Below are positions 30,776 through 42,469 of a stretch of DNA of 64,000 bases, one piece after another. Numbering within the stretch: position 1 is the stretch's first letter; every line of letters starts with the position of its first letter. Location of the stretch: contig JAISSW010000002.1 in the NCBI GenBank assembly GCA_031272895.1, positions 1 to 64,000 of the forward strand, in the 5' to 3' direction. Source of the stretch: Clostridium sp. Its GTDB lineage: Bacteria > Bacillota > Clostridia > Oscillospirales > Acutalibacteraceae. Under the pieces are notes generated by a model. It was not told where the DNA came from. It saw only the letters and a list, made by a program, of their open reading frames with translations, and ran no database searches. A program made the translations under genes and the position numbers.

Positions 30776-32125
30776 TCAGCCCCTCTCCAGCACGGCGACA
30801 CACTCAACGTGCGCCGTGCGGGGGAACATATCCACGGGGGTAACGCTGCCGAGGCTATAGCCGTTTTGTGTAAACAGGGCGCAGTCCCGTGCCAGCGTCG
30901 CCGGGTTGCACGAAACATAGACCACCCGCCTTGGGGCAAGCCGCCTGACCGTGTCAACAAGCCCGGCGGAACAGCCCGTGCGCGGCGGGTCAAGCAGAAC
31001 AACCTCCGGCCGCAAGCCCTGTTTAATAAGCCCTTGCGCACCCTCGTCCGCGTCCGCGCAGATAAAACGCGCATTTTTTATTCCGTTGCGCGCGGCGTTT
31101 TTTTCGGCGTTTTCAATGGCCGACGGCACTATATCTACCCCAACCAGCTCGCGGCAGCGCCCTGCCATGCTAAGCCCCATTATTCCTGAGCCGCAGTGCA
31201 ATTCAAGCAGCGCTCCGTCCGTCGCCGCCGCCTCCCCCGCGATTGTGTACAGCCGCTCCGCCTGGGCGTGGTTTACCTGATAAAAAGACTGCGGCGAAAC
31301 CTCAAGCGCAACACCCAAAACGCTGTCCTCTATGCGCGGCGCGCCAAAAAGACAGCGTGTTTCACCGCCCAAAACAACATTTGTTTGCTTGGCGTTTATG
31401 TTTTGCACAAGCCCGCAAATTTTTGCCGCCCCACATAGCTTTTGGTAAAGCTCGTCCTGCCGCGGCACGGCATTGCCGCCATTGGTGACAAGGCAAACCA
31501 GCACTTTACCGTCAAGCGCACTTTGCCGCATATATATATGACGAAGAAAGCCCCTGCCCGTCCGCTCGTCATACGGTGTTATACCGTACATTTCCGCGTG
31601 GGCAAGCACAATTTTTGTCAGCCTTGAAAACTCGGCGGGCTGCAGCAGGCAGTCCTCGCAAGGGATTAGCCTGTGGCTGCGCGGCGCGAAAAATCCCGCC
31701 CTAAGCCTGCCGTCCGCAAGGGCGACAGGGTATTGCGCCTTGTTTCGGTAGCGCTCCGTTTCCCGCGCCGGAACAATAGGCTCTATCCTTGGCGAAAGCT
31801 TGCCCAGACGCACAAGGGCATCCTCAACCGCCTGCGCCTTAACGCGCAGCTCTCCCTCATAGCTGACATGGCGGAAAGCACAACCGCCGCAGCGCGGATA
31901 AACCGGGCAAGCCTGCTCCTGCCTATCCGCGCCGGGGGTTACTATTCGGTCTATTTTTGCGTAGGCAAGGCGCTTTTCACGCTTTGTTACCGTGACCTCA
32001 AGCACATCGCCAATGGCTGCCGCGGGAATAAAAACCGCCAAGCCCTCGTGGTGAGCGACGCCCTGCCCCTGCAGGCTCATTGCCGTAACGCTCAGGACTG
32101 CCTTGCTGTTCTTGCTAAGCTCCAT
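30776..32125 (-). CDS. rlmD: 23S rRNA (uracil-5-)-methyltransferase RlmD family
   Basis: 449 residues. An N-terminal TRAM domain (about 5-65) is followed by iron-sulfur ligands CPVYPRCGGC with a further CEDC. The C-terminal SAM-dependent Rossmann domain has LELHCGSGIMGL and LLDPPRTG, and the catalytic Cys is in SCNPATLARD. The family methylates C5 of a uridine in 23S rRNA (or tRNA for close paralogues), so the exact target base is not certain. The ATG overlaps the stop of the metallophosphoesterase gene by one base (TAATG), indicating coupling. Confidence 0.92.
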   Translation of the reverse strand: MELSKNSKAVLSVTAMSLQGQGVAHHEGLAVFIPAAAIGDVLEVTVTKREKRLAYAKIDRIVTPGADRQEQACPVYPRCGGCAFRHVSYEGELRVKAQAVEDALVRLGKLSPRIEPIVPARETERYRNKAQYPVALADGRLRAGFFAPRSHRLIPCEDCLLQPAEFSRLTKIVLAHAEMYGITPYDERTGRGFLRHIYMRQSALDGKVLVCLVTNGGNAVPRQDELYQKLCGAAKICGLVQNINAKQTNVVLGGETRCLFGAPRIEDSVLGVALEVSPQSFYQVNHAQAERLYTIAGEAAATDGALLELHCGSGIMGLSMAGRCRELVGVDIVPSAIENAEKNAARNGIKNARFICADADEGAQGLIKQGLRPEVVLLDPPRTGCSAGLVDTVRRLAPRRVVYVSCNPATLARDCALFTQNGYSLGSVTPVDMFPRTAHVECVAVLERG

Positions 32126-33738
32126 TATTTGATTTTCAGGGTTTCGTTAAGGCGCTCGTTGCCGTTGTTGTCATAGCTGAGGATTTGTACGGTACCGTCT
32201 GCGCTCACCCGCGCCATGGAAACATCTAACGGCGGCGAGTAGCTTCCCTCGTCCTGCGGACCCCCGTCAACAAACAGGGGGAACGGGGGCTTGTATGCGC
32301 CTGTTCCGGGCAGGTCAAGGTGCAGGTTATGCTCATGACCGGAAAACTGCATATCTACCTGCAGGCGCTCCAGCTGGGCAAAATATGCCTCGGCGCTTGA
32401 GTCGCCCTGATTGTTGAAATTTGGTATGTGGCAGGCGGCAAAGTGGAAGGTTCCCTCCTCCGGTGCCTTGAGTGACTCCAACCATTCCATCTCCGCGTCG
32501 CGGTAGGCATTAAGCTCCGAATTGAGGCTGCTGCGCTTTGTGTCCCAGTCGTCACCGCCGTCGCAGACGGTAAACAGATATTTTCCGCGCTGCACCTGGT
32601 AATACCAGTTATCCAAGCCCAAATTGGGGAAGATAATATCCGTCATGCCGCCAAAAAGCTCATGGTTGCCGCGGACATAAATGGCGGGAATTTCGCTTTT
32701 GGTTGCGTCCGCTCCCGCAGTGATTGTGTTTAGGATAAACTCGTCCTCGGAGTTATAGTTGCTGGCAAAGTCGCCCATCATCAGGAACAAATCCGGCTCC
32801 GCCTGCTCGCGCAGATATTCAACACCCTCCAGCATCTCCGCGGGGTGGTCATGCCAATCGGAAATTACAAGTATGTTCAGCTCGTCCTTGTATTCGCCCT
32901 TAAAACTGTAGCCGGGGCTGTTGTAGGTCTTGCCAAAGGTGGTGTTGGCGTCCTTGGCAAGCGAAATTTCCCTTGCCGTAACAAAGTAGCTCGCGCCGTT
33001 AAGCTCCTCGCGCGGGACAATAAAGTGGTGAACACGCCCCGTGTTCATCGTACCCAAAAAGGAATCCGCAATTGTTGTTTCCGTACCATTTTTAGTGTAT
33101 GTTAGGTAGGCTGTGCTGCTGCGGTTGGTTGCGAAAATAACGCTGTAGTTATCCCCGCCTATATCCAGCACAAGGGGCTGCGCGCTGGCGTCAAAGGGCT
33201 GCTTAAGCTCAATGGGCAGGTAGTTATATACCACCGGCACAAGGATTGCTATGCTCAAAATAACGGCGCAGATTGTTTGCCCCCTGCGCTTGAAGCTAAG
33301 GAAGAACACAAACAAAAACACAAGCCCAATAGCAAGGGCAAGGAACAGCAGCGTAGGCCGCATGAAGCTTGCGCCGTTTTTCAGGTTGTTCATGTCAATG
33401 CCCTTATCCAGTCCGAAGATAAGGAAGAGCGTATAGCCCGCCAGCACACCGCAAAGCACGTCAACAACAACGTGGAGCGCGCGGCATATTTTGCACTCCT
33501 TCAGCTTTTTTTGTAAGCAGAAGAACACAAGCTGCGCCAGCGCACACGCGGCGGAAACCGAGCCGAGGATTAACGCAAAGCTCTCCACCGGGATTTGGTA
33601 GGTGGTGGTTATCCACGCAAAGGAGCCGCTGGAAACAACGGCATAGAACGCCGCAACGGCGAACGCCGCCAGCGAATAGAACACAAAAGTGCTGACACGG
33701 GAATGGAAAAAGCGTGATGGCTTTTGGGATGCTTTCAT
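32125..33738 (-). CDS. Membrane-anchored calcineurin-like metallophosphoesterase
   Basis: 537 residues. Five predicted TM helices (about 18-42, 52-75, 86-110, 127-147, 158-175) precede a beta-sandwich-like region (about 185-280). A metallophosphoesterase domain follows with its metal motifs in order: DWHDH, MGDFASN, RGNHE, ACHIPN and SGHEHNLH. The arrangement resembles purple-acid-phosphatase-like enzymes on the cell surface. The substrate is unknown. RBS GGAGG lies 9 bases upstream; a promoter lies further up. Co-transcribed with rlmD. Confidence 0.88.
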   Translation of the reverse strand: MKASQKPSRFFHSRVSTFVFYSLAAFAVAAFYAVVSSGSFAWITTTYQIPVESFALILGSVSAACALAQLVFFCLQKKLKECKICRALHVVVDVLCGVLAGYTLFLIFGLDKGIDMNNLKNGASFMRPTLLFLALAIGLVFLFVFFLSFKRRGQTICAVILSIAILVPVVYNYLPIELKQPFDASAQPLVLDIGGDNYSVIFATNRSSTAYLTYTKNGTETTIADSFLGTMNTGRVHHFIVPREELNGASYFVTAREISLAKDANTTFGKTYNSPGYSFKGEYKDELNILVISDWHDHPAEMLEGVEYLREQAEPDLFLMMGDFASNYNSEDEFILNTITAGADATKSEIPAIYVRGNHELFGGMTDIIFPNLGLDNWYYQVQRGKYLFTVCDGGDDWDTKRSSLNSELNAYRDAEMEWLESLKAPEEGTFHFAACHIPNFNNQGDSSAEAYFAQLERLQVDMQFSGHEHNLHLDLPGTGAYKPPFPLFVDGGPQDEGSYSPPLDVSMARVSADGTVQILSYDNNGNERLNETLKIK

Positions 33739-33868
33739 GGTTTATTTTCCTCCGTTTTTGTTTTTATTTGCCTTGCGCCGGGTACGGATATTAAGGAAGC
33801 CTCCCTGCTGAAAACGCAGCTCGCCAACACCCTTGGTGCATTGTCCATACCCGCTGTACGCCAAGTAT

Positions 33869-33897
33869 ATTATACAGCATTCGCCGGCTTTTGGCAA
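33869..33897 (-). promoter_or_regulatory. Promoter of the metallophosphoesterase-rlmD unit
   Basis: On the minus strand TTGCCA (33892-33897), 17 bases, TATAAT (33869-33874), about 130 bases before the start codon. The -35 directly follows the tuf terminator. Confidence 0.82.
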
Positions 33898-33902
33898 TAG
33901 CA

Positions 33903-33940
33903 GAAAACAAAAAACAGGGCGCAGGATTTCTCCCGCGCCC
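33903..33940 (-). terminator. Terminator of tuf
   Basis: On the minus strand a GGGCGCGGGA/TCCTGCGCCC hairpin (33917-33940) is followed by TGTTTTTTGTTTT, 25 bases after the tuf stop codon. Confidence 0.9.
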
Positions 33941-33965
33941 AAAGTGTTTTTGCCTAAGCTGCCGC

Positions 33966-35165
33966 TTATTCGTTGACTGCGATAACAGCGCCGCTGCCGA
34001 CCGTACGGCCGCCCTCACGGATTGCGAAACGCAGACCCTTTTCGATGGCGATTGGTGTAATCAGCTCAACGTCCATTTCAACGTTGTCTCCGGGCATACA
34101 CATCTCCACGCCCTCGGGCAGGGTGATGACGCCGGTAACATCCGTTGTACGGAAGTAGAACTGCGGACGGTAGTTGGAGAAGAACGGCTTATGGCGTCCG
34201 CCCTCGTCCTTGGTCAGAACATAGACCTGACCGCGGAACTTGGTGTGCGGCTGAATGCTGCCGGGCTTGGCAAGCACCTGTCCGCGCTCAATCTCCTTGC
34301 GCTGCACGCCGCGCAGCAGAACGCCGGCGTTGTCGCCCGCCTCGGCATAGTCAAGCTCCTTGTGGAACATCTCGATGCCGGTAACGACGACCTTGCGCTT
34401 CTCTTCGCTAAGACCGACGATTTCGACTTCCTCACCAATCTTCAGCTGACCGCGCTCCACACGACCGGTTGCCACTGTGCCGCGGCCGGTGATTGTGAAC
34501 ACGTCCTCAACAGGCATAAGGAAGGGCAGGTCTGCCTTGCGCTCCGGGGTGGGGATATAGCTGTCAACAGCGTCCATAAGCTCCTTGATGGAGTCATACG
34601 CCGGGTCGTCAAGGTTGTCGCCCGCTTCCAGTGCCTGCAGCGCGGAACCGCGGATAATCGGCGTGTCGTCGCCGGGGAACTCGTACTCGTTGAGGGTTTC
34701 ACGGATTTCCATCTCAACAAGGTCAAGCAGCTCTTCGTCGTCAACCTGGTCAACCTTATTCATATAAACAATGATATAAGGCACGCCCACCTGACGGGCA
34801 AGCAGCAGGTGCTCCTTGGTTTGAGCCATAGGACCGTCCGTCGCCGCGATAACCAGAATTGCGCCGTCCATTTGCGCCGCGCCGGTAATCATGTTCTTGA
34901 TATAGTCGGCGTGTCCGGGGCAGTCGACGTGTGCATAGTGGCGCGCGTCTGTTTCATACTCAACGTGGGCGGTGTTGATTGTAATACCGCGTTCACGCTC
35001 TTCAGGCGCTTTGTCGATGTTAGCGTAATCGACGAAGTCCGCCTTGCCCTGCATTGCCAAGGTCTTGGTGATTGCAGCGGTGAGGGTTGTCTTGCCGTGG
35101 TCAACGTGACCGATTGTTCCGATGTTAACGTGGGGTTTGGAACGATTAAACTTTTCCTTTGCCAT
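33966..35165 (-). CDS. tuf: Elongation factor Tu
   Basis: 399 residues. [10 protein letters not shown] (P-loop), DCPGHADY (switch II), NKVDQ and SAL (guanine recognition) and the C-terminal domain ending RTVGSGAV are textbook EF-Tu. It delivers aminoacyl-tRNA to the ribosome. RBS GAGGAGG. Last gene of the str cluster, with its own extra promoter in the 85-base gap after fusA. Confidence 0.99.
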   Translation of the reverse strand: MAKEKFNRSKPHVNIGTIGHVDHGKTTLTAAITKTLAMQGKADFVDYANIDKAPEERERGITINTAHVEYETDARHYAHVDCPGHADYIKNMITGAAQMDGAILVIAATDGPMAQTKEHLLLARQVGVPYIIVYMNKVDQVDDEELLDLVEMEIRETLNEYEFPGDDTPIIRGSALQALEAGDNLDDPAYDSIKELMDAVDSYIPTPERKADLPFLMPVEDVFTITGRGTVATGRVERGQLKIGEEVEIVGLSEEKRKVVVTGIEMFHKELDYAEAGDNAGVLLRGVQRKEIERGQVLAKPGSIQPHTKFRGQVYVLTKDEGGRHKPFFSNYRPQFYFRTTDVTGVITLPEGVEMCMPGDNVEMDVELITPIAIEKGLRFAIREGGRTVGSGAVIAVNE

Positions 35166-35211
35166 TTTGTTTTCCTCCTCTGGAAATTGTTATTGTTTTT
35201 GAGTCTTTGCT

Positions 35212-35240
35212 ATTGTAGCAAATTTGAGCGGAAATTGCAA
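35212..35240 (-). promoter_or_regulatory. Internal promoter of tuf
   Basis: On the minus strand TTGCAA (35235-35240), 17 bases, TACAAT (35212-35217), in the gap between fusA and tuf. It would allow tuf expression above the rest of the operon. Confidence 0.78.
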
Positions 35241-35250
35241 GCCCCGCGGC

Positions 35251-37317
<2,067 letters not shown>

Positions 37318-37423
37318 TGCTTTAATCCTTCACTAACGCATTCTTCGCTTTAGTTTTTCTGCTTCAGCGGCGGTTTAACCGCAAGCGTTTAGCTTGCCCG
37401 GTCTTTGACGCCGCATACGCGCA

Positions 37424-37894
37424 TTACCAGCGGAAATGCGCGAACGCGCGGTTTGCCTCCGCCATGCGGTGGGTATCCTCACGCTTTTTGTAGGCGGAAC
37501 CGGTTTCGTTCACCGCGTCCATAATTTCGTTTGCAAGGCGCTCCTTCATGGTGCGCTCGCCGCGGGCCCGGCTGTAATTTGTCAGCCAGCGCAAGCCCAG
37601 CGTCTGACGGCGCTCCGGGCGCACGTCAATCGGCACTTGGTAGGTTGAGCCGCCCACACGGCGGGCCTTAACCTCCAGCATTGGCATGACCTTTTCCATG
37701 GCGGTTTCAAAAACCTCCAGGGGTTCTTTGCCTGTTTTTTCGCGAATGATTTCGAATGCGTCGTAAACAATCTTTTGGGCTACGCCCTTCTTGCCGTCGA
37801 GCATGATGTTGTTAATCAAACGCGTAACGAGCTTGGAGCCGTAAATCGGGTCAGGCAAAACATCCCGTTTTGCCACGTTACCTCGTCTTGGCAC
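37424..37894 (-). CDS. rpsG: 30S ribosomal protein S7
   Basis: 156 residues. [34 protein letters not shown] and the C-terminal [12 protein letters not shown] match S7. The start is GTG 37894, with GGAGGG about 7 bases upstream; it gives the N-terminus found in other S7 proteins, six codons downstream of an in-frame ATG that overlaps the RBS. Confidence 0.98.
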   Translation of the reverse strand: MPRRGNVAKRDVLPDPIYGSKLVTRLINNIMLDGKKGVAQKIVYDAFEIIREKTGKEPLEVFETAMEKVMPMLEVKARRVGGSTYQVPIDVRPERRQTLGLRWLTNYSRARGERTMKERLANEIMDAVNETGSAYKKREDTHRMAEANRAFAHFRW

Positions 37895-38051
37895 TTCGCT
37901 TCCCTCCTTCATAGAGATGAATTCAAAGGTACTCTGCTAAATTGCGGTCGCCGTTAAACGGGACCTTAGTTGTAGCCGTTCCGTCCAATCGAGGCGTATA
38001 TATAATACACCATATTGGTGGAAGCTGCTGTTTGTGTGCAAGCCCTGCGGC

Positions 38052-38474
38052 TTACTTCTTGGCGGCTTTGGGCCGCTTTGCGCCGTACTTGGAGCGAGCC
38101 TGCATACGGTTTGCGACGCCTTGGGCGTCCAACGTGCCGCGGATGATGTGGTAGCGCACACCGGGCAGGTCGCGCACACGGCCGCCGCGGATAAGCACCA
38201 CTGAGTGCTCCTGCAGGTTATGCCCAACGCCGGGGATATAGCTGGTAACTTCCATGTTGTTTGTTAAGCGAACACGGGCAATTTTACGCAGCGCTGAGTT
38301 CGGCTTTTTGGGGGTGTCCGTTTTAACGGCTGTGCAGACGCCGCGTTTTTGGGGCGCGTCCTGATGTGTGACCACATTCTTCTTGCTGTTAAGACCCTGT
38401 AAAAGCGCCGGCGCTTTCGGCTTCCTGCGCGTGGCTTCACGTCCGTTGCGCACAAGCTGGTTAAAGGTTGGCAA
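38052..38474 (-). CDS. rpsL: 30S ribosomal protein S12
   Basis: 140 residues. [12 protein letters not shown], the decoding-centre loop [10 protein letters not shown] and [19 protein letters not shown] identify S12. The lysine that mutates in streptomycin resistance is wild type (PKKPNS). The only start fitting the family N-terminus is TTG 38474, with AGGAGG 7 bases upstream. First gene of the str cluster. Confidence 0.98.
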   Translation of the reverse strand: MPTFNQLVRNGREATRRKPKAPALLQGLNSKKNVVTHQDAPQKRGVCTAVKTDTPKKPNSALRKIARVRLTNNMEVTSYIPGVGHNLQEHSVVLIRGGRVRDLPGVRYHIIRGTLDAQGVANRMQARSKYGAKRPKAAKK

Positions 38475-38546
38475 GTGTTTTCCTCCTTTCCTGTTAATGA
38501 TAAAGTCCCACGCTCTGCGCCATGTTGGCGCAAAACGCAACGCTTT

Positions 38547-38575
38547 ATTTTACCACATTGCTCACAATTTGTCAA
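38547..38575 (-). promoter_or_regulatory. Promoter of the str (rpsL) operon
   Basis: On the minus strand consensus TTGACA (38570-38575), 17 bases, TAAAAT (38547-38552), about 70 bases before rpsL. The remainder of the 389-base gap 38475-38863 holds one divergent promoter candidate and no recognisable gene. Confidence 0.9.
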
Positions 38576-38701
38576 GCCTCAGCGTATATTATCCCAAACG
38601 GCTATTGTGACGGCGCGGGGAAAAGCTGCCATTATTTGGCAATGCGCGACCGTTTTCGCGGATATTTTTTACTATTTTGGTAATAAAATCGTAAAAAACT
38701 C

Positions 38702-38730
38702 TTCCATTTTTCGTCATAATCTGCTATAAT
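38702..38730 (+). promoter_or_regulatory. Candidate promoter of the beta-lactamase-fold gene
   Basis: Consensus TATAAT (38725-38730) with a weak -35 TTCCAT (38702-38707) at 17-base spacing, about 130 bases upstream of the TTG start. Confidence 0.55.
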
Positions 38731-38863
38731 GGCATTGATAATTGAGGTGCCGGCTTGCGTTTGTTGTTCAGCAGGGCTTTAGGCTCGGGTTTCCGTGCCT
38801 TTTGTTTATTAGGACAGACTTGCGCGGCCCGCGCCAAACCAAAAAGAGCGGGGGGCGTTTGTT

Positions 38864-40513
38864 TTGGCAGTGGAGGTAAGCGACGCGCTGGAGAGGGCGC
38901 GTTTCAGCGAGGAGCTTGGGGTAAGCTCCTCAAGGCTGCAGGCATATATTGACGATGTGCTTGCCGCGGGCATTGAGCTGCACTCGGTCATGGTGCTGAG
39001 GCACGGCAAGGTCGCCGCGGAAATATGGCGCGAGCCATACTCGGCGCAATACCCGCATATAATGTATTCCGTCAGCAAGTCCATAACGGCCATTGCCGTT
39101 GGCTTTGCCGTTCAGGAGGGCTACTTCGCCGTAGAGGACAGGTTGATTGACTACTTCCCGGAATACCGCCCGAAAAAGACGGACGAAAACTTAGAGCAGC
39201 TTAAGATTTTCAACCTGCTCACAATGACCTCCGGCAAATTCATAAACGTGTTTGAAATCAAGTCGCGCTATGATTGGGTTGAGCAGTACTTCAGGGCAAA
39301 GTGGAGCTACACCCCGGGTACAAGCTGGAGCTACATAAACGAAAACCAGTTTATGCTTTGCGAGCTTGTTAAGCGCACGACCGGCAAAACCGTTGTGGAG
39401 TTCCTGGCGCCGCGCCTTTTTGAGCCGCTGGGCTTTAACCGTGTGCCCGTGTGGGAAACCTCCGGCGACGGTACGGAATCGGGCGGCTGGGGGCTTTTCC
39501 TTAAAACAGAGGAGCTTGCCAAGCTTGCGCAGTGCCTGCTGGACGGCGGGCTTTGGCACGGCAAGCAGCTAATCCCGGCGGAGTGGGCAAAGAAAATGCT
39601 GAGCAAGGTTGTGGATAACCTGCCCACCAACGAGGCCTACCCCGACCAATGCCACGGCTACGGCTATTGTATGTGGCAGAACCCCGTGCCGAATTCCGCG
39701 CGCATGGACGGTATGTTCGGTCAGTATGCAATGACGTTTTCTGATTACGACGCGGTGCTTGTCACTACCTGCAACCAAATTGACGAGCCGCTGTGCCGTT
39801 CCATAATTTGGAAGCATTTCCCCGGCGTTTTTTGTGAGGAAAGCTCCTCCCCGCCCCGGGACGCAACGGTCCTGAGTATGCCGCCTCTTCCGCCGCCGCA
39901 ATTCGCGCCGCGCCGCACGGAGCTTGAAAACGCAGTGAACGGCAAGACCTACAAAATCCGCCGGGCAATACTCAACAACGTGGTGGTTGGCGTACCCTGC
40001 AGCGTGCTTAGCACACCCTTAGTTATTTTCTCCGCCTTTAAGCGCGGGAACATAACGAACGTCGGCTTTGATTTCAGCGAGGACAGCTGCGTTTTCCGTT
40101 GGCGCGAGGACGCCGGTAATATGCACTCCCCCAACGATTGCCATGTGGATAACGCCGTAACAGTCGGTCTGGACGGCGAGGCAAGAATAAGCGAAGCCAC
40201 CATTGCCAACACGTCGTACCGAATGAACTGCTGGGGCTTTTGGTGCGACGATAGGACGCTGGAAATTCACCTGCGTCCGCTGGAGTCCCTGAACGACCGT
40301 GTGCTGCGTTTCCGCTTTAAGAGGAACGGGAAAATCCGCTTGATACCAGACCTTGACCCCAAGCTGCTGCCCCTGCTGGACCAAATGCTGGACATCTTCA
40401 TGCTGCCGTACCTGCCCATGCCAAAGCTCACCAAGCCGGGGCTGGGGATTATCCTGCCGCTGCTGTGCGCAATAGCCGAGCCTGCGCTTGGCGGACGTGA
40501 AATTAAGGGCTGA
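38864..40513 (+). CDS. Beta-lactamase-fold serine hydrolase (class C/esterase-like)
   Basis: 549 residues. The N-terminal 330 residues carry the serine beta-lactamase fold: SxxK as S69-V-S-K72 and the YxN motif as YIN in SWSYINEN. Such stand-alone proteins are mostly esterases or peptidases rather than beta-lactamases. A beta-rich C-terminal region (about 350-500) of unknown role follows. No signal peptide is visible, so a cytoplasmic location is inferred. The start is uncertain: TTG 38864 with a G-rich RBS 9 bases upstream, or GTG two codons later. The YhhN gene follows after 27 bases. Confidence 0.82.
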   Translation: MAVEVSDALERARFSEELGVSSSRLQAYIDDVLAAGIELHSVMVLRHGKVAAEIWREPYSAQYPHIMYSVSKSITAIAVGFAVQEGYFAVEDRLIDYFPEYRPKKTDENLEQLKIFNLLTMTSGKFINVFEIKSRYDWVEQYFRAKWSYTPGTSWSYINENQFMLCELVKRTTGKTVVEFLAPRLFEPLGFNRVPVWETSGDGTESGGWGLFLKTEELAKLAQCLLDGGLWHGKQLIPAEWAKKMLSKVVDNLPTNEAYPDQCHGYGYCMWQNPVPNSARMDGMFGQYAMTFSDYDAVLVTTCNQIDEPLCRSIIWKHFPGVFCEESSSPPRDATVLSMPPLPPPQFAPRRTELENAVNGKTYKIRRAILNNVVVGVPCSVLSTPLVIFSAFKRGNITNVGFDFSEDSCVFRWREDAGNMHSPNDCHVDNAVTVGLDGEARISEATIANTSYRMNCWGFWCDDRTLEIHLRPLESLNDRVLRFRFKRNGKIRLIPDLDPKLLPLLDQMLDIFMLPYLPMPKLTKPGLGIILPLLCAIAEPALGGREIKG

Positions 40514-40540
40514 AGCCCACAATGAAAGGACAAGCTTAAA

Positions 40541-41299
40541 ATGCCCCAAAAATTACCGCAAATTATCCTATCCGCTTTCTGTGTTATTGCTATGCTGGTT
40601 TTGGTTCCGCGCTTCCTTAAGGCGGCGTGGCCGGAGAAAACCAACAAATCGCTGCTGCTGAAAATGATTTGCGCAACGCTGTTTGTCGCCCTTGCCCTGC
40701 TGCAGGTCAGTATTTCCGGTAACGACAGCCACTTTGCGCAATATATGCTCTGGGGCTTCGTCCTCTCCTGGTTCGGGGATTTGTTCCTGCACCTGCGCTT
40801 TAAGCCAAAGGCGCTTTACTACGGCTTGGGCGTGGCGGCGTTCTTTGCGGGGCACGTCATGTTCGTCAGCGCCTATGCCCATGCCTCCTCCGAGCTGCTT
40901 AGCAGCGGTTTTTGGAACCCCTGGGAGCTTGGGGCGATTGCGCTGTTGTTTGCGGCGGTGCTTTCTTTCCTGCTGTTCAAGCTAAAAACCCACAAAAACA
41001 AGTTCTTCCCCGTGCTTATGGTCTATGCCGTGGCAATTCTTACAATGATGGTAAAGGCTGTCAGCTTGGCGCTGCGCCTTGCAATAGACGGTCAGCTGAG
41101 TCCGCTTGGCGCCGCGCTGCTCGCCTTGGGCGGCGTGTGCTTCTTGGTTTCCGACGCGCTGCTGCTGCTGATTGATTTTGGCGGCAAGGACGGCAAGCCC
41201 AGCCGCTTCAAGACCTTCAAGCTCAAGAGCGTGAACATTTGGACGTACTTTGTGGCTCAGATTCTGCTTGCCTTCACCATTGATTTTATTGTTGCATAA
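40541..41299 (+). CDS. YhhN/TMEM86 family membrane protein
   Basis: 252 residues with about eight hydrophobic helices. The paired family motifs are present: FGDLFLHL in the first half and VSDALLLLIDF near the end. Animal TMEM86 members are lysoplasmalogenases; bacterial members are presumed to act on lysoplasmalogens or similar lipids. Plasmalogens are common in anaerobic Clostridia, so this role is plausible. Likely co-transcribed with the serine hydrolase upstream. Confidence 0.85.
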   Translation: MPQKLPQIILSAFCVIAMLVLVPRFLKAAWPEKTNKSLLLKMICATLFVALALLQVSISGNDSHFAQYMLWGFVLSWFGDLFLHLRFKPKALYYGLGVAAFFAGHVMFVSAYAHASSELLSSGFWNPWELGAIALLFAAVLSFLLFKLKTHKNKFFPVLMVYAVAILTMMVKAVSLALRLAIDGQLSPLGAALLALGGVCFLVSDALLLLIDFGGKDGKPSRFKTFKLKSVNIWTYFVAQILLAFTIDFIVA

Positions 41300-41321
41300 G
41301 CGCCGTTTAACATCTAAAAAG

Positions 41322-41347
41322 GCTCCGGTCAAGCGACCGGGGCTTTT
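41322..41347 (+). terminator. Terminator after the YhhN gene
   Basis: A 9-bp hairpin GCTCCGGTC/GACCGGGGC (41322-41343, one T-G pair) followed by TTTT. Confidence 0.8.
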
Positions 41348-41362
41348 GCTTGCCCGCGCCGC

Positions 41363-41391
41363 TTGCAATTTTGATTAAAATGCTGTACAAT
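41363..41391 (+). promoter_or_regulatory. Promoter of efp
   Basis: TTGCAA (41363-41368), 17 bases, TACAAT (41386-41391), 32 bases before ATG 41424. Confidence 0.83.
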
Positions 41392-41423
41392 ATACTCCGA
41401 ATGAACTATTGGAGGAATATAAA

Positions 41424-41981
41424 ATGGTTTCAGCAGGCGATTTCCGTAACGGCGTGACATTTGAGATGGACGGCAAGGTCTACTCCATCATCGAATTCCA
41501 GCACGTTAAGCCCGGCAAAGGGGCGGCGTTTGTCCGCACGAAAATCCGCGACGTAATCGGCGGCGCGGTGGTTGAGCGTACCTTCAACCCCACCGAAAAA
41601 TTCCCGACCGCCTACATTGAGCGCAAGGAGATGGAGTACAGTTATTCCGACGGCGGGCTGTATTACTTCATGGACCCGGAGAGCTTTGAGCTGGTGCCAA
41701 TCGGCGCGGACGTGCTGCCGGACAGCTTTAAGTTCGTTAAGGAAAACGTGGTTTGCCGCGTGCTTTCCTACAAGGGCAACGTGTTCGGTGTGGAGCCTCC
41801 CAACACGGTCACGCTGCAGGTCACACAGACTGACCCGGGCTTTAAGGGCGACACCGCAACCAACGCCACCAAGCCCGCCACATTAGAAACAGGCGCGGAA
41901 ATCAAGGTTCCCCTCTTTATTGACGAGGGCGAGATGGTTATGGTCGATACCCGCGACGGGGCATACCTCAGCAGGGCATAA
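41424..41981 (+). CDS. efp: Elongation factor P
   Basis: 185 residues in three beta-barrel domains. The loop VKPGKGAAF carries Lys32 at the position modified in some bacteria. It enters the ribosomal E site and relieves stalling at proline stretches. This is relevant to a proteome containing the Pro-rich protein at 25913. ATG 41424 is preferred to TTG 41409, with GGAGG 8 bases upstream. No modification enzyme is adjacent. Confidence 0.98.
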   Translation: MVSAGDFRNGVTFEMDGKVYSIIEFQHVKPGKGAAFVRTKIRDVIGGAVVERTFNPTEKFPTAYIERKEMEYSYSDGGLYYFMDPESFELVPIGADVLPDSFKFVKENVVCRVLSYKGNVFGVEPPNTVTLQVTQTDPGFKGDTATNATKPATLETGAEIKVPLFIDEGEMVMVDTRDGAYLSRA

Positions 41982-42052
41982 TACGGCGGCAAAAACTCAG
42001 GCTACATAAGGGAGCCTTGCGCTCCCCTAACGCAAAGCAAAAGGAGAACATC

Positions 42053-42463
42053 ATGACATTCGGAGAAAAGGTGGCCCACCTTAAAGGGCTTGCGGAGGGT
42101 CTTGGTTTGGACGAAACAGACGTTAACGGACGTGTGCTTTCGGCTGTTATTGCCGTGCTGGACGAGGCAGCCGCCACGGTTAAAACGCTGGAAAACCGCG
42201 TGGCTGAGCTGACCGAACAGCTTGACGCCGTGGACGAGGACTTGGACGGGCTTGAGGAGTACGTTTATGAGGAGCTTGCGGGCGAGGACTGGGATTCCGA
42301 CGAGGAGGAAGCCGAGATAGAAATCAAATGCCCCGCCTGCGGCGAGAGCTTCATTGTGGACGAGGAAATCCTTGACGAGGGCGAAATACACTGCCCCGCC
42401 TGCAACGAGCTTTTGGAGTTTGAGATTAACTGCGACTGTGGCCATGACCACGACGAGGAATAA
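42053..42463 (+). CDS. CD1247-type small acidic protein with zinc-binding motifs
   Basis: 136 residues. An N-terminal helical domain (MTFGEKVAHLKGLAEGLG, about 1-80) resembles the CD1247 N-terminal family found across Clostridia. An acidic linker is followed by two CPAC motifs (about 97-125) and a terminal CDCGHDHDEE, which look like a zinc ribbon. Function unknown. Start chosen for AAGGAG about 6 bases upstream. A GGGAGC/GCTCCC hairpin lies in the leader at 42010-42028. proA follows 6 bases after its stop. Confidence 0.82.
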   Translation: MTFGEKVAHLKGLAEGLGLDETDVNGRVLSAVIAVLDEAAATVKTLENRVAELTEQLDAVDEDLDGLEEYVYEELAGEDWDSDEEEAEIEIKCPACGESFIVDEEILDEGEIHCPACNELLEFEINCDCGHDHDEE

Positions 42464-42469
42464 TAAGGA

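Noticed and set aside
38864-40513. Reading this gene as an antibiotic-resistance beta-lactamase
   Set aside because: The fold is shared with many esterases and peptidases; no signal peptide and no class C-specific motifs beyond SxxK and YxN.
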